From positions 28,255-92,254 of the forward strand of contig JADFAK010000029.1 in assembly GCA_015665315.1 (NCBI GenBank): a DNA stretch of 64,000 bases. The letters run 5' to 3'. The notes under the pieces were generated by a model. It saw nothing but the letters and a program-made list of their open reading frames with translations. It did no database searches and was not told the origin of the DNA. The DNA is from Flavobacteriales bacterium (GTDB lineage Bacteria; Bacteroidota; Bacteroidia; Flavobacteriales_D; Sanyastnellaceae). The stretch's first letter is position 1. Each line of letters opens with the position of its first letter. A program made the position numbers and the translations under genes. This document shows positions 54,184-62,682 of this stretch, piece after piece.

Positions 54184-54304
54184 ACATATTGGTCGCAATG
54201 TTGTTAGAGAAATTGGTTAAATTTTAATTGAGGGGGCCAATCATGGTTCTTACCTCAAATAGAAATTTTATTTTTACCGATTCTTATTCTAGAAAAGCAG
54301 ACCA

Positions 54305-55441
54305 TTGACACCAGTATATATAACACGACTATCCAGCTTTTTACCTCACGAGCCCATCGACAATGACTCCATGGAGGATTATTTGGGACTTTTAGGAGGT
54401 AAGCCTTCAAAGGCTCGAAGACTCGTATTACGTAATAATGGAATCAAAACACGTCATTATGCCATGACGCTGGATGGCACTCCTACAGAAACCAATGCTT
54501 CCATGGCGGCAAAAGCCGTGAGAGGACTTGAAGGAGAAGGACTTAGTCTAAAAGATTTTGAATTTCTTGGGACTGGTACTACAAGTGCCGATCAAATGGT
54601 TCCTTCACATTCATCTATGGTACATGGCGAACTAGGTCATGCCCCTATGGAAATTGCTGCCTTCTCGGGAAGTTGTTGTTCATCGATGAACGCAATGAGA
54701 ATGGCATACCTCGGAATTCGTTCAGGTGAATTCAACAATGCAGTATCGGTTGGTTCAGAAATGTTGAGCAATTGGATGCATGCCAAAAATTTCGAAGAAG
54801 AGATTCGTACGAAGGAAGAACTGGAGCAAAATCCTATTCTCGCCTTTGAAAAAGACTTTTTGCGTTGGATGCTCTCTGATGGAGCGGGCGCTGCTCTTTT
54901 GGCCAACAAACCAAATGAAAAGGGTATCAGTCTGCGCATAGATTGGATGGAACTTCGCTCTTATGCCAATCAGCTCGACACGTGTATGTTTGCCGGAAGC
55001 GATAAAAATGAGGATGGGAGTCTTACTGGATGGCGTCAAATGACTAGTTCAGAACTCAAGACCAACTCGCCTTTCAGCTTGAAGCAAGATGTGCGTATTC
55101 TTGGAGACAACATCGTTCCACGTGGCATCGATCACTTGGAAGATATCATTGCTAAGCGCAATGTTGACCTAACCAAAATCGACTACTTCTTACCACATCT
55201 TTCGAGTAATTTTTTCCGTCAAAAGATCATTACAGGTCTTGAAGAAAGGGGCATTCCGATTCCAGCTGAAAAATGGTTTACCAACTTGGAAAAAGTCGGT
55301 AATGTGGGTGCTGCTTCTCCGTACTTGATGTTGGACGAATTGTTTCACTCGGGCAAGCTCAAAGCCGGAGATGTTGTTTTTATGATGATCCCAGAAAGCG
55401 CTCGTTTTTCTTATGCCTATCTTTGGCTAACAGTTTGTTAG
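54305..55441 (+). CDS. darB: DarB/StlD-type beta-ketoacyl synthase III
   Basis: 378 residues with a TTG start at 54305. KAS III fold with active cysteine in AFSGSCCSSMNAMRMA (about 122-137), and the C-terminal histidine and asparagine blocks YFLPHLSSNFFRQKI and NLEKVGNVGAASPYLMLDELF. In the DarB/StlD subgroup the enzyme joins two acyl chains into a dialkyl-cyclohexanedione that becomes the resorcinol of flexirubin pigments. A gap of 121 bases separates it from darA. Confidence 0.85.
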   Translation: MTPVYITRLSSFLPHEPIDNDSMEDYLGLLGGKPSKARRLVLRNNGIKTRHYAMTLDGTPTETNASMAAKAVRGLEGEGLSLKDFEFLGTGTTSADQMVPSHSSMVHGELGHAPMEIAAFSGSCCSSMNAMRMAYLGIRSGEFNNAVSVGSEMLSNWMHAKNFEEEIRTKEELEQNPILAFEKDFLRWMLSDGAGAALLANKPNEKGISLRIDWMELRSYANQLDTCMFAGSDKNEDGSLTGWRQMTSSELKTNSPFSLKQDVRILGDNIVPRGIDHLEDIIAKRNVDLTKIDYFLPHLSSNFFRQKIITGLEERGIPIPAEKWFTNLEKVGNVGAASPYLMLDELFHSGKLKAGDVVFMMIPESARFSYAYLWLTVC

Positions 55442-55450
55442 ACAACGCCT

Positions 55451-55864
55451 ATGAAAAAGGATGAAGTCCCACAGGACGATGCCAACGTTCTTGAGGGTAA
55501 ATTAAAAACACTCAAATATGCGACCAATGAAGACGGGTCGTATGTTCAGGTTCAAACCGTTGGTTGGGAACCCGAGAACTTAGCATTATCTCAAGCCTGG
55601 GAAGACATCCATGAAAGATTGGAAATTATTGCTCAGGACATAGCCGCTGGCAAATCATCCCCTATTCTCTATTTCATGGAAAAATGCCTAATGGAGCCAC
55701 CTATGTTGGCCAAGCACATGGGCATTGGGACATGGCGAGTGAAGAGACATTTTAAAGCCAAAGGATTTGCAAAACTCAGTCAAAAAAGACTTGAAAAATA
55801 TGCCTACGTCTTTGAGGTCCCGGTAGAACATCTCACACAATTTGACCCAACCCGCACATCTTGA
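55451..55864 (+). CDS. Small helical protein conserved in pigment loci
   Basis: 137 residues without signal or membrane segment. A Trp-rich middle (VGWEPENLALSQAWEDIHERLEI) and a C-terminal helix-turn-helix-looking stretch (PPMLAKHMGIGTWRVKRHFKAKGFAKLS) suggest a DNA-binding or adaptor role; not assigned. Overlaps the BtrH-like gene by 4 bases, so it belongs to the cluster. Unknown function. Confidence 0.65.
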   Translation: MKKDEVPQDDANVLEGKLKTLKYATNEDGSYVQVQTVGWEPENLALSQAWEDIHERLEIIAQDIAAGKSSPILYFMEKCLMEPPMLAKHMGIGTWRVKRHFKAKGFAKLSQKRLEKYAYVFEVPVEHLTQFDPTRTS

Positions 55865-56868
55865 CCAACAAATTTAACCACCGACAATCAGCCCACTGCG
55901 AAAACGGTGTGGTTTCCAACTTACTGTATCACGAGGGAATCGATTTAAGCGAGCCCATGATATTTGGAATCGGAAGTGGATTGTTCTTCAGCTACATTCC
56001 TTTTGTAAAACTCAATGGAAATCCAGGCACTTCGTTTAGGATCTATCCTGGTTATATTTACAAAAGAGCCACTAACCGACTGGGCATTAAGACGAAAATG
56101 AGAACTTTTCGCAATGCTGAAAAAGCGATGGATGCTTTGGATGCAAACTTAGAAAAGGGAATTCCGACGGGCGTGCAGACCAGCGTGTACTACCTACCCT
56201 ATCTTCCTAGTCAGTACAGGTTTCATTTCAATGCTCACAACATCGTTATTTATGGGAAGGATGGTGAGGAATACCTTGTGAGTGATCCTGTGATGGACGA
56301 TGTAACGCGTATAAAACGCTCCGATTTGATGAGAGCACGTTACGCCAAAGGAGTGCTCGCGCCCAGTGGCAAGATGTACTACCCAATCAATGTGGCAAAA
56401 GATTTTGACCTCAAGCCAGCGATTATTCGAGGCATACAACATACGGCTAAGGATATGCTTACGATTCCGGTTCCTATGTTTGGGATAAAGGGGATCTATA
56501 AATTGGCCAAGGACGTGCGCAAATGGCCTGAAAAGGTAGGTGAGCGCAAAGCTGGATTGCATTTGGGCAACTTGGTTCGCATGCAAGAGGAAATAGGCAC
56601 AGGTGGTGGAGGATTTCGATTTATCTATGCGGCTTTTCTGAAAGAAGCGGCCGTGATTATGGATATGCCTGAGCTGAATGAAATCGCCGATGGCTTTACT
56701 AAAGTGGGTGACCGTTGGAGAGAATTTGCCATTATGGCTTCGAAAATATTCAAGCAACGGACCAACGTTCAGGGCGACTATCAATTGGCGGCAGATATTA
56801 TCGTTGATTGTGCAGATCAAGAAAAAGTGCTTTTCACCAAGCTCCGCAATTTGAAATTCCCTGCCTAA
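55861..56868 (+). CDS. BtrH N-terminal domain protein
   Basis: 335 residues with a TTG start. NHRQSAHCENGVVSNLLYHEGIDLSEPMIFGIGSGLFF (about 5-42) is the BtrH_N block, with the conserved H-C pair; a second cysteine-peptidase-like part (FHFNAHNIVIYGKDGEEYLVSDPV) follows, then a helical DUF4872-type tail. BtrH in butirosin synthesis moves acyl groups between carrier protein and substrate. In flexirubin-type loci it accompanies DarA/DarB and an ABC transporter, as here. Acyl transfer to the pigment is a reasonable inference. Confidence 0.85.
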   Translation: MTNKFNHRQSAHCENGVVSNLLYHEGIDLSEPMIFGIGSGLFFSYIPFVKLNGNPGTSFRIYPGYIYKRATNRLGIKTKMRTFRNAEKAMDALDANLEKGIPTGVQTSVYYLPYLPSQYRFHFNAHNIVIYGKDGEEYLVSDPVMDDVTRIKRSDLMRARYAKGVLAPSGKMYYPINVAKDFDLKPAIIRGIQHTAKDMLTIPVPMFGIKGIYKLAKDVRKWPEKVGERKAGLHLGNLVRMQEEIGTGGGGFRFIYAAFLKEAAVIMDMPELNEIADGFTKVGDRWREFAIMASKIFKQRTNVQGDYQLAADIIVDCADQEKVLFTKLRNLKFPA

Positions 56869-57605
56869 TGATCGTCATCGAACATCTTCATGTGAGCTAC
56901 CCAAAGGCCAATAAAAAGGCAGTTGACGGTTTGTCCTTGCATGTAAAAAAAGGTGAGATCTATGGTTTGCTCGGTCCGAATGGCGCTGGTAAGACTTCTA
57001 CGATTAAAGTAATTTGTGGCCTGATGGTAGCCACTTCCGGGGAAGTCAAGGTTATGGCAGAAGCGATTAACACCTCCAAGAAAAAAGCGTTAACCAACAT
57101 CGGTTTGGCACCTCAAGAAATTGCCCTTTACCCTTCATTGACCGCCAAAGAAAACCTGCGATTCATAGGGGAGCAATATGGGATATCCCCGTCCCTCCTA
57201 TTGGAACGGACTGAAGCTCTTCTTGCTCGCTTTGAGTTATTGGAAAAAGCCAATCAACAAGTTCAGAATTTCTCAGGAGGGATGAAGCGCCGACTGAACT
57301 TGATTGCCTCCTTGTTGCATGCTCCTAGTATCTTGATTTTAGACGAACCTACCACTGGAGTTGATGTACAATCACGAGCGATTATTCATGACTTCCTGAA
57401 AAGTGAAAATGAAAAGGGGCTAACAATAGTCTACACCTCCCATCACCTCGATGAGGCCGAGAGACTTTGTCAGCGCGTAGGCATTGTGGATCACGGCAAA
57501 CTATTGGTCGAAGGAAGTCCTCAAGAATTATTATCAAAGCACGATTGTCCAGACCTCGAATCGGTGTTTATTTCACTCACGGGAAGACAATCCAGAGATC
57601 ACTGA
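56868..57605 (+). CDS. ABC transporter ATPase
   Basis: The ATG at 56868 overlaps the previous stop by 1 base (TAATG); the longer frame from 56808 is not needed. 245 residues: Walker A GPNGAGKTST (about 38-47), Q-loop region APQEI, signature NFSGGMKRRLN, Walker B ILILDEPTTGVD and switch His in TSHHLDEAE. Energises the ABC-2 permease encoded next, probably to move the pigment or its acyl-lipid precursor to the outer membrane (inference). Confidence 0.95.
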   Translation: MIVIEHLHVSYPKANKKAVDGLSLHVKKGEIYGLLGPNGAGKTSTIKVICGLMVATSGEVKVMAEAINTSKKKALTNIGLAPQEIALYPSLTAKENLRFIGEQYGISPSLLLERTEALLARFELLEKANQQVQNFSGGMKRRLNLIASLLHAPSILILDEPTTGVDVQSRAIIHDFLKSENEKGLTIVYTSHHLDEAERLCQRVGIVDHGKLLVEGSPQELLSKHDCPDLESVFISLTGRQSRDH

Positions 57606-58837
57606 TGAAAAGATTTCTGTCGGCATATCGCAAAGATTGGTTGTTAATCACGAGGGACCGTGCTGGATTGGCTTTGTTGTTCATCATGCCGCTGGCGCTC
57701 ACGGTCATTATGGCCTTGATCCAGGATGCCCCGTTTAAATCCTTTCAAAATAGCGCTATTGAAATTGGTCTAGTTAATTTAGATACGGGTGAGTCGGGGA
57801 AGGAATTAGTGGGCGGACTCCACAAAATCGAGTCCTTCAAGTTGCACGATTTGGAGGCAACAGAAGTTCTCGATGGTAATCGTTTAATTGAAGATCTTGG
57901 TCTGCAAGCATTGTTGATCATTCCGGCCGATTATACAGAAGAACTCGTCGCCTCAAGCAATACTCGCGTGTTAAAATTAGCCGATGCTGACACAGAGGTC
58001 ATCCCTGGCAAATTGGTGGAAGTATACTTTGATCCAGCGCTCAACCTTAGCTTTCAGGAACTCATAAAAGCTCATTGCAACGGCGTACTAAGCCGAATTG
58101 AACTTCAGGCCTTTCTCGCCTCGTACAGTGAAGTCGTCCCTGGCATTTCAAAAGACATTGACCTTTCCACTTTGCTTCCTCAGGGATCACTACAGGTCTC
58201 TGGGAGTAAAGGTAAAATGGAAAGTTTCGCCTACAACTCGGTCCAACACAATGTTCCGGCTTATGCGATTTTCGGCATTTTCTTCATTGCGCTGGCTCTT
58301 TCTGGCAACATTATAAAAGAAAGAGACGATGGCAGCGCGATGCGACTTAAGTTGATTCCAGGCAGTCTATGGCCGTTAGTATTGGGAAGGATCATAGCTT
58401 ATCAGAGCATTGCATTTATTCAGGCAGCGCTGGTATTTCTGGCTGGAATTGTTCTTATGCCCATGCTAGGCTTACCTGCCTTGGACATTAGCGGTTCAAT
58501 AGGAGGGGTAGTTGTAATTATTCTAGCAAGCGGGTTAGCAGCTGCGGGATTAGGTCAGCTTCTTGGAGCTTTGTTTCAGAGTCAGCAACAGGCGGCTGCT
58601 ACGGGTGCAATATCTATTATAATCCTCGCTGCTCTTGGCGGAATTTGGGTCCCTACTTTCGCCATGCCTGAATGGTTGCAGACGGTCTCGATGGTATCTC
58701 CGTTTAATTGGGCCATGGGAGGCTTTCAGGATATTCTCCTTCGAGGACAAGGAGTCGTTGACATTCTTCCCGAGACTGGACTACTGGTTGGATTTGCGGT
58801 TCTATGCGCAGCTATTTCGGTTTCGCGCAGAGCTTAG
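57605..58837 (+). CDS. ABC-2 type transporter permease
   Basis: The ATG at 57605 overlaps the ATPase stop by 1 base (TGATG); the frame from 57467 only overlaps the neighbour. 410 residues: one N-terminal membrane helix (AGLALLFIMPLALTVIMALI), a periplasmic domain of about 200 residues and five C-terminal helices (YAIFGIFFIALALSGNI onward), the ABC-2/DrrB layout. Last gene of the darA-onward run; convergent with the cupin gene 38 bases away. Confidence 0.93.
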   Translation: MKRFLSAYRKDWLLITRDRAGLALLFIMPLALTVIMALIQDAPFKSFQNSAIEIGLVNLDTGESGKELVGGLHKIESFKLHDLEATEVLDGNRLIEDLGLQALLIIPADYTEELVASSNTRVLKLADADTEVIPGKLVEVYFDPALNLSFQELIKAHCNGVLSRIELQAFLASYSEVVPGISKDIDLSTLLPQGSLQVSGSKGKMESFAYNSVQHNVPAYAIFGIFFIALALSGNIIKERDDGSAMRLKLIPGSLWPLVLGRIIAYQSIAFIQAALVFLAGIVLMPMLGLPALDISGSIGGVVVIILASGLAAAGLGQLLGALFQSQQQAAATGAISIIILAALGGIWVPTFAMPEWLQTVSMVSPFNWAMGGFQDILLRGQGVVDILPETGLLVGFAVLCAAISVSRRA

Positions 58838-58875
58838 AGTTGTACACTAGACCAGCACCGTGTCCAGCGCAAAGC

Positions 58876-59241
58876 TTAAATCTTCTCCAACTTATCAACG
58901 GTCAAATCACTTACCGCATCCCCCGTATTTAAAGTCGTTTTAGGCTCAAAGAGCATGACGCACACTTCCTCCGGGGCAAATGGCTTGTGAGGTGTTCCTT
59001 TTGGAATTACCACCATCTCCCCTGGACCTAATTCCAAAGTTGTATCAGCCAATTCTATGAACAATGTACCACTGACCACAAAGAAAAGCTCATCTTCATT
59101 CTCATGTTGGTGCATGACAAACTCTCCTTGGAGCTTGGCAAGTTTGACAAATTGATCGTTGAGCTCACCTACAATTTTGGGAGTCCAATGCTCTGAAAAG
59201 GTATTGAGTTTGTCTTGTAGGTTTACTTTTTCTATTTGCAT
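58876..59241 (-). CDS. Single-domain cupin protein
   Basis: 121 residues. Cupin motif 1 HQHENEDELFFVVSGTL (about 44-60; metal ligands H44, H46, E50 or so) and motif 2 GEMVVIPKGTPHKP (about 74-87). Small metal-binding beta-barrel; the reaction is not predictable. Transcribed alone on the minus strand within the split pigment locus, but no evidence ties it to pigment synthesis. Confidence 0.88.
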   Translation of the reverse strand: MQIEKVNLQDKLNTFSEHWTPKIVGELNDQFVKLAKLQGEFVMHQHENEDELFFVVSGTLFIELADTTLELGPGEMVVIPKGTPHKPFAPEEVCVMLFEPKTTLNTGDAVSDLTVDKLEKI

Positions 59242-59622
59242 ATCAACTTCACTTAGAATCCAATTTAATCATTCTTCTATAAATCTAATGGCTATCCTAA
59301 AAGTAGCACCAACGTTTTAACTGATGTCCCCGTGTGCGATTGGATTTCATGAAATTTAGCCATGTGAATCCCGTACCTAACGGCACGGAAAATCTGTTGG
59401 GCGGGCAAATTTCTACCGATATTTAGTCCCTACGGGACAGGATTTACGCGAGTTTCGGGATCGGTTGTTTCTTTTTAACGAGACACGATGCTGTACAATT
59501 TCATAGCCATTCACCCCGTGAGGCAAAAGTAGTCTTAGCTTCGAATATCTGTCAAATGAGCACATTTCCCGCTGACTTGGCTCCCGGTGACAACTTGCGG
59601 GTAGTCATGATCTAATCAATCA
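59242..59622. other. 381-base intergenic region with a candidate dispersed repeat
   Basis: Holds no gene. The stretch around 59409-59440 (TTTCTACCGATATTTAGTCC and on) contains a perfect GTCCC-TAC-GGGAC stem (59426-59438) and resembles a short interspersed repeat seen in other Bacteroidetes genomes; this resemblance is from memory, and no second copy lies in the window. Confidence 0.4.
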
Positions 59623-60126
59623 TCAATAAATCTTTATTTTGGTTTCTGACAACCCCTTGGATTCAAAATAAGCGAGCATCTCGAGGGCGTCTTCCCCTCC
59701 CTTTTGTGCATGATGTAAAAATGTAAAACCATGAGGTCCCAGGGAATTCAAAATCACAGGATACGCCTCAATAACAGGTTTCACCAGTTCGATTTTACCG
59801 AGCATTGCAAGCACATGCAAACTAGGTGTCGCGCCTTGCTCCATCAAGAAGTTCACTACCTCAACGTTTCCCACATGTCCGCCTGCACCAATGGCCGTTT
59901 CGAAATCTCCCCCTCCCCAGTCGTGACTGCTGACTATCAAATTAGGAAACTCAGACAATAATTCTTTGACTTTATCGAGGTTGCCATGTCCGGCGCCAAC
60001 GAATTGTTGTACAATGTCCTTTTGATAAGCAGCAGGCTTATCGTCTTGTCCGAGAATCAAATTGGAAGCAATGACCATAGCTGCACCTGCTAGCCCCATG
60101 CCGTTGAGAAAATCTTTTCTGTTCAT
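59623..60126 (-). CDS. Exported ankyrin-repeat protein
   Basis: 167 residues from the ATG at 60126 (MNRKDFLNGMGLAGAAMVIASN); a TTG at 60132 would add two residues. The start looks like a Tat-type or ordinary signal sequence with only one Arg before Lys (NRKDF), so the export route is unsure. Ankyrin-like helices follow: GAGHGNLDKVKELLSEFPNL, GNVEVVNFLMEQGATPS and FLHHAQKGGEDALEMLAYFESKGL. Protein-binding role; partner unknown. Confidence 0.82.
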   Translation of the reverse strand: MNRKDFLNGMGLAGAAMVIASNLILGQDDKPAAYQKDIVQQFVGAGHGNLDKVKELLSEFPNLIVSSHDWGGGDFETAIGAGGHVGNVEVVNFLMEQGATPSLHVLAMLGKIELVKPVIEAYPVILNSLGPHGFTFLHHAQKGGEDALEMLAYFESKGLSETKIKIY

Positions 60127-60214
60127 ATCCAAGAGTTTCCAAAAAGGTAGAGACTCTCACCTCATTTCTTCTAACTATTTGGCTAAGCGGTAATTGTCGA
60201 GGATGAACTCTGCC

Positions 60215-61759
60215 TCAGAGAATCTCTTGCGGAATGATCTTTCGCGTCCATGTCTTCAAGCGCTTCATTTTATCCACTTCTTTGTCTGGATTGAACTCAG
60301 GTGTTATCCTCCATGAATTTTGCGGTTGGAATTCGAGCTCTATGCCTTCGAGAACTTTGGCCGACAGTTCTTTCGACCGTGTAATCACAAGGCACTCTGT
60401 ATTGAGATTGGCACTTCTCGGGTCAAGATTAAAGGTCCCTATTATGGTCGTTTCACGATCGACTACCATGGTTTTGGCATGCAAACCGAATATGGGCGCG
60501 TAGCGGAGTGTGTCCTGCAATGTTCCTGTCATGATATCCATTCGCTCTTGCGCATCAGGGCGGAATTCATAGACTTCCACGCCTGTTTCAAGAAGTGCTC
60601 CTCGATCCGATTGATAACTACTAAACGCTTCGACATTATCAGTTGACGCCAGAGAATTGGTCAATATACGCACACGCACCCCGCGATCAACTGCTGCTTT
60701 GAAAAGTGCTCGACTGGTTTCTGTGGTGATGAGATATGGTGATTGGATGTCTACCGACATTTGCGCTCGCGCTAAAAAAGCCACAAGAGAATCGGTAGTA
60801 ACCCCTCCTCCTTGTAGACCGTGACTGCCGTCATTTTTCCCCGGAATATCGGATACAAATTGCACGCTGTCAAGCCAAATCATGCGCCCCTCATCAACGA
60901 TCTTATCAAATGCCTGGGGCAGATTCTCGATTTCTTCACGCACCTGAGGCCAGAAATTACTGGGGTCGCAAGCGTACTCGTGCAGTTTATCGAAACGATG
61001 CGGATCCTTCAAATTCTCAGGCAACTCACCAACCAAGCTAGACACATCTTGGCTAAAATCACTCGTCCAAAAATCGGTAAAAGACTGCTGAACCGTAGCT
61101 GTAATAGGCCCCAAAAGCAGAATATCCCTATCGCGGAAGTTGTATTCGTGATCGTAATCGAAATACTCATCGGCTACATTCCGTCCGCCCGTGATCACTA
61201 CTTTTCCGTCGACGGTGAAGGTTTTGTTGTGCATGCGCTGATTGGCTCCACGAAAATCGGTTGTAAACTTCTTCACCTTGGCGAATATATTCTTGCCCAA
61301 ATTGACCCCGGGATTGTAAATCTTGATCTCAATATTTTCATGTGAATCGAGCATTAGAACGTCCTCGATCTCCGCATCTACCATGATATCATCGACTAGA
61401 ATTCTGACTTTCACTCCGCGATCGGCCGCATGGATAAGGTAATCACAAGCAATAAGACCTACATTATCGGTCGAAAAAATGAAGTACTGGATGTCTATCG
61501 ACTTCTGGGCATTTTCGCATAACCAAGCCCTAGTTACCAAAGCCCCACCACCATCTTCTAAGACGTAAACTCCAGTTTTCTCCTGCATTAAACTATCTAG
61601 AGGCGCCAGATAATCGTGCAATGCCGGCTTTTGGTTCGTATGAATCAAGGAACAAAAATCAGCCTTCGGCAAATGCTCTTTTGGCGCAGTGTTGCAAGCA
61701 GTGGCACATAAATACAGACTGAGAAATAAAGTCCAAGAAAAGAAATTAGACTGATTCAT
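60215..61759 (-). CDS. Phospholipase D family lipoprotein
   Basis: 514 residues with a lipobox (CATAC, about Cys22). Two HKD motifs are intact: HNKTFTVDGKVVITGGRN (177-194) and HAKTMVVDRETTIIGTFNLDPRSANLNTE (427-455). This is the cardiolipin-synthase/PLD layout, but attached to the envelope by a lipid rather than by membrane helices. It could act on phospholipids or related esters in the periplasm. Copy 4 of the 15-bp motif lies inside the gene, near its start. Confidence 0.9.
   Translation of the reverse strand: MNQSNFFSWTLFLSLYLCATACNTAPKEHLPKADFCSLIHTNQKPALHDYLAPLDSLMQEKTGVYVLEDGGGALVTRAWLCENAQKSIDIQYFIFSTDNVGLIACDYLIHAADRGVKVRILVDDIMVDAEIEDVLMLDSHENIEIKIYNPGVNLGKNIFAKVKKFTTDFRGANQRMHNKTFTVDGKVVITGGRNVADEYFDYDHEYNFRDRDILLLGPITATVQQSFTDFWTSDFSQDVSSLVGELPENLKDPHRFDKLHEYACDPSNFWPQVREEIENLPQAFDKIVDEGRMIWLDSVQFVSDIPGKNDGSHGLQGGGVTTDSLVAFLARAQMSVDIQSPYLITTETSRALFKAAVDRGVRVRILTNSLASTDNVEAFSSYQSDRGALLETGVEVYEFRPDAQERMDIMTGTLQDTLRYAPIFGLHAKTMVVDRETTIIGTFNLDPRSANLNTECLVITRSKELSAKVLEGIELEFQPQNSWRITPEFNPDKEVDKMKRLKTWTRKIIPQEIL
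61661..61675. repeat. Copy 4 of the 15-bp dispersed motif (inside a gene)
   Basis: AGCCTTCGGCAAATG on the plus strand, i.e. CATTTGCCGAAGGCT in the reading direction of the PLD gene, encoding HLPKA. Confidence 0.5.
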
Positions 61760-61836
61760 TTTGGGAAGGTAATTAAATAGCTGAATAGCAGGAAGTGATT
61801 GGATTTTTTTCGTTTTTAGCCACTTTTAGGTCAGAA

Positions 61837-62586
61837 CATGCGAGTAAAAGCTCTTTTCTCTTACTCTTTTCTCTTTCTCTTACTCTAAAATCCTCGAGTT
61901 GAGACGGACTCTGGAGTTTGTCGTCATTAGTGACTTGTAGGTCAGAGAGAGTGTGAGTGTGAGTCTTGAGAAATACGGCCGTTCGTTTGGCTCTTTTTCT
62001 TTCTCATTTAAATTCAGGAGGAAGAGGAAGCGTTTAGAGGAAGAGATAAGTGGATTTTGTCGTTGATGCACATGAAAGTCAAAACATGCGAGTAAAAGCT
62101 CTTTTCTCTTACTCTTGCTCTAAAATCCTCGAGTTGAGATGGACTCTGGAGATTGTCGTCATTAGTGACTTGTAGGTCAGAGAGAGTGCGAGTGCGAGTA
62201 ATTAGAAAACTAAACCCACTTATCTCTTACTCTTTTCTCTTGCTCTTGCTCTAAAATCCTCGAGTTGAGATGGACTCTGGAGTTTGTCGTCATTAGTGAC
62301 TTGAAGGTCAGAGAGAGTGTGAGTGTGAGTCTTGAGAAATACGGCCGTTCGTTTGGCTTTTTTTCTTTCTCATTTAAATTCAAAAGGAAGAGGAAGCGTT
62401 TAGAGGAAGAGAAAAGTGGATTTTGTCGTTGATGCACATGAAAGTCAAAACATGCGAGTAAAAGCTCTTTTCTCTTGCTCTTGCTCTAAAATCCTGGAGC
62501 TGAGATCGACTCTGGAGCTCGTCGTCATTTTTGACTTGTAGGTCAGAGAGAGTGCGAGAGCGAGAGCGAGAGCGAGTATTTAGAAA
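61837..62586. repeat. 366-bp tandem duplication of pyrimidine/purine-skewed sequence
   Basis: Two copies of a 366-bp unit (about 61857-62210 and 62223-62586). The anchor AAAATCCTCGAG (last copy AAAATCCTGGAG) starts at 61887, 62122, 62253 and 62488, so the spacing is 235, 131, 235; each 366-bp unit thus holds two sub-copies. Each sub-copy runs from a CTCTT/TGCTCT-rich arm through CTCGAG to a GTCAGAGAGAGTG/CGAGTG-rich arm, complementary enough to fold back. The last copy has expanded GAGCGA units. Short frames inside (61880-62071 and 62210-62437, minus strand) are copies of each other and are not called as genes. Confidence 0.9.
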
Positions 62587-62681
62587 TGGACTGGTGATTT
62601 GAAATGTAAAGAGCGGGAAAAATGCACCTTGCTACGAGAGTCGAATTGGCTTTGGCAGACGTATGATCATTTGCCGAAGGC
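62587..62681. other. Spacer between the duplication and the ketosynthase gene
   Basis: Non-coding. Together with 61760-61836 it completes the 922-base gene-free stretch. Nothing else recognisable except copy 5 of the 15-bp motif. Confidence 0.6.
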
Positions 62682-62682
62682 T
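62668..62682. repeat. Copy 5 of the 15-bp dispersed motif
   Basis: CATTTGCCGAAGGCT on the plus strand; its last base is the first base of the (minus-strand) stop codon of the ketosynthase-like gene. Confidence 0.6.

Noticed and set aside
61880..62437. Two similar short minus-strand frames (63 and 75 codons)
   Set aside because: They lie wholly within the 366-bp duplication and resemble each other only because the DNA is duplicated; no signal peptide, start context or family match was seen.
61837..62586. Possible CRISPR array
   Set aside because: Repeat units are long (131/235 bp), spacers are not unique and no cas genes are present.
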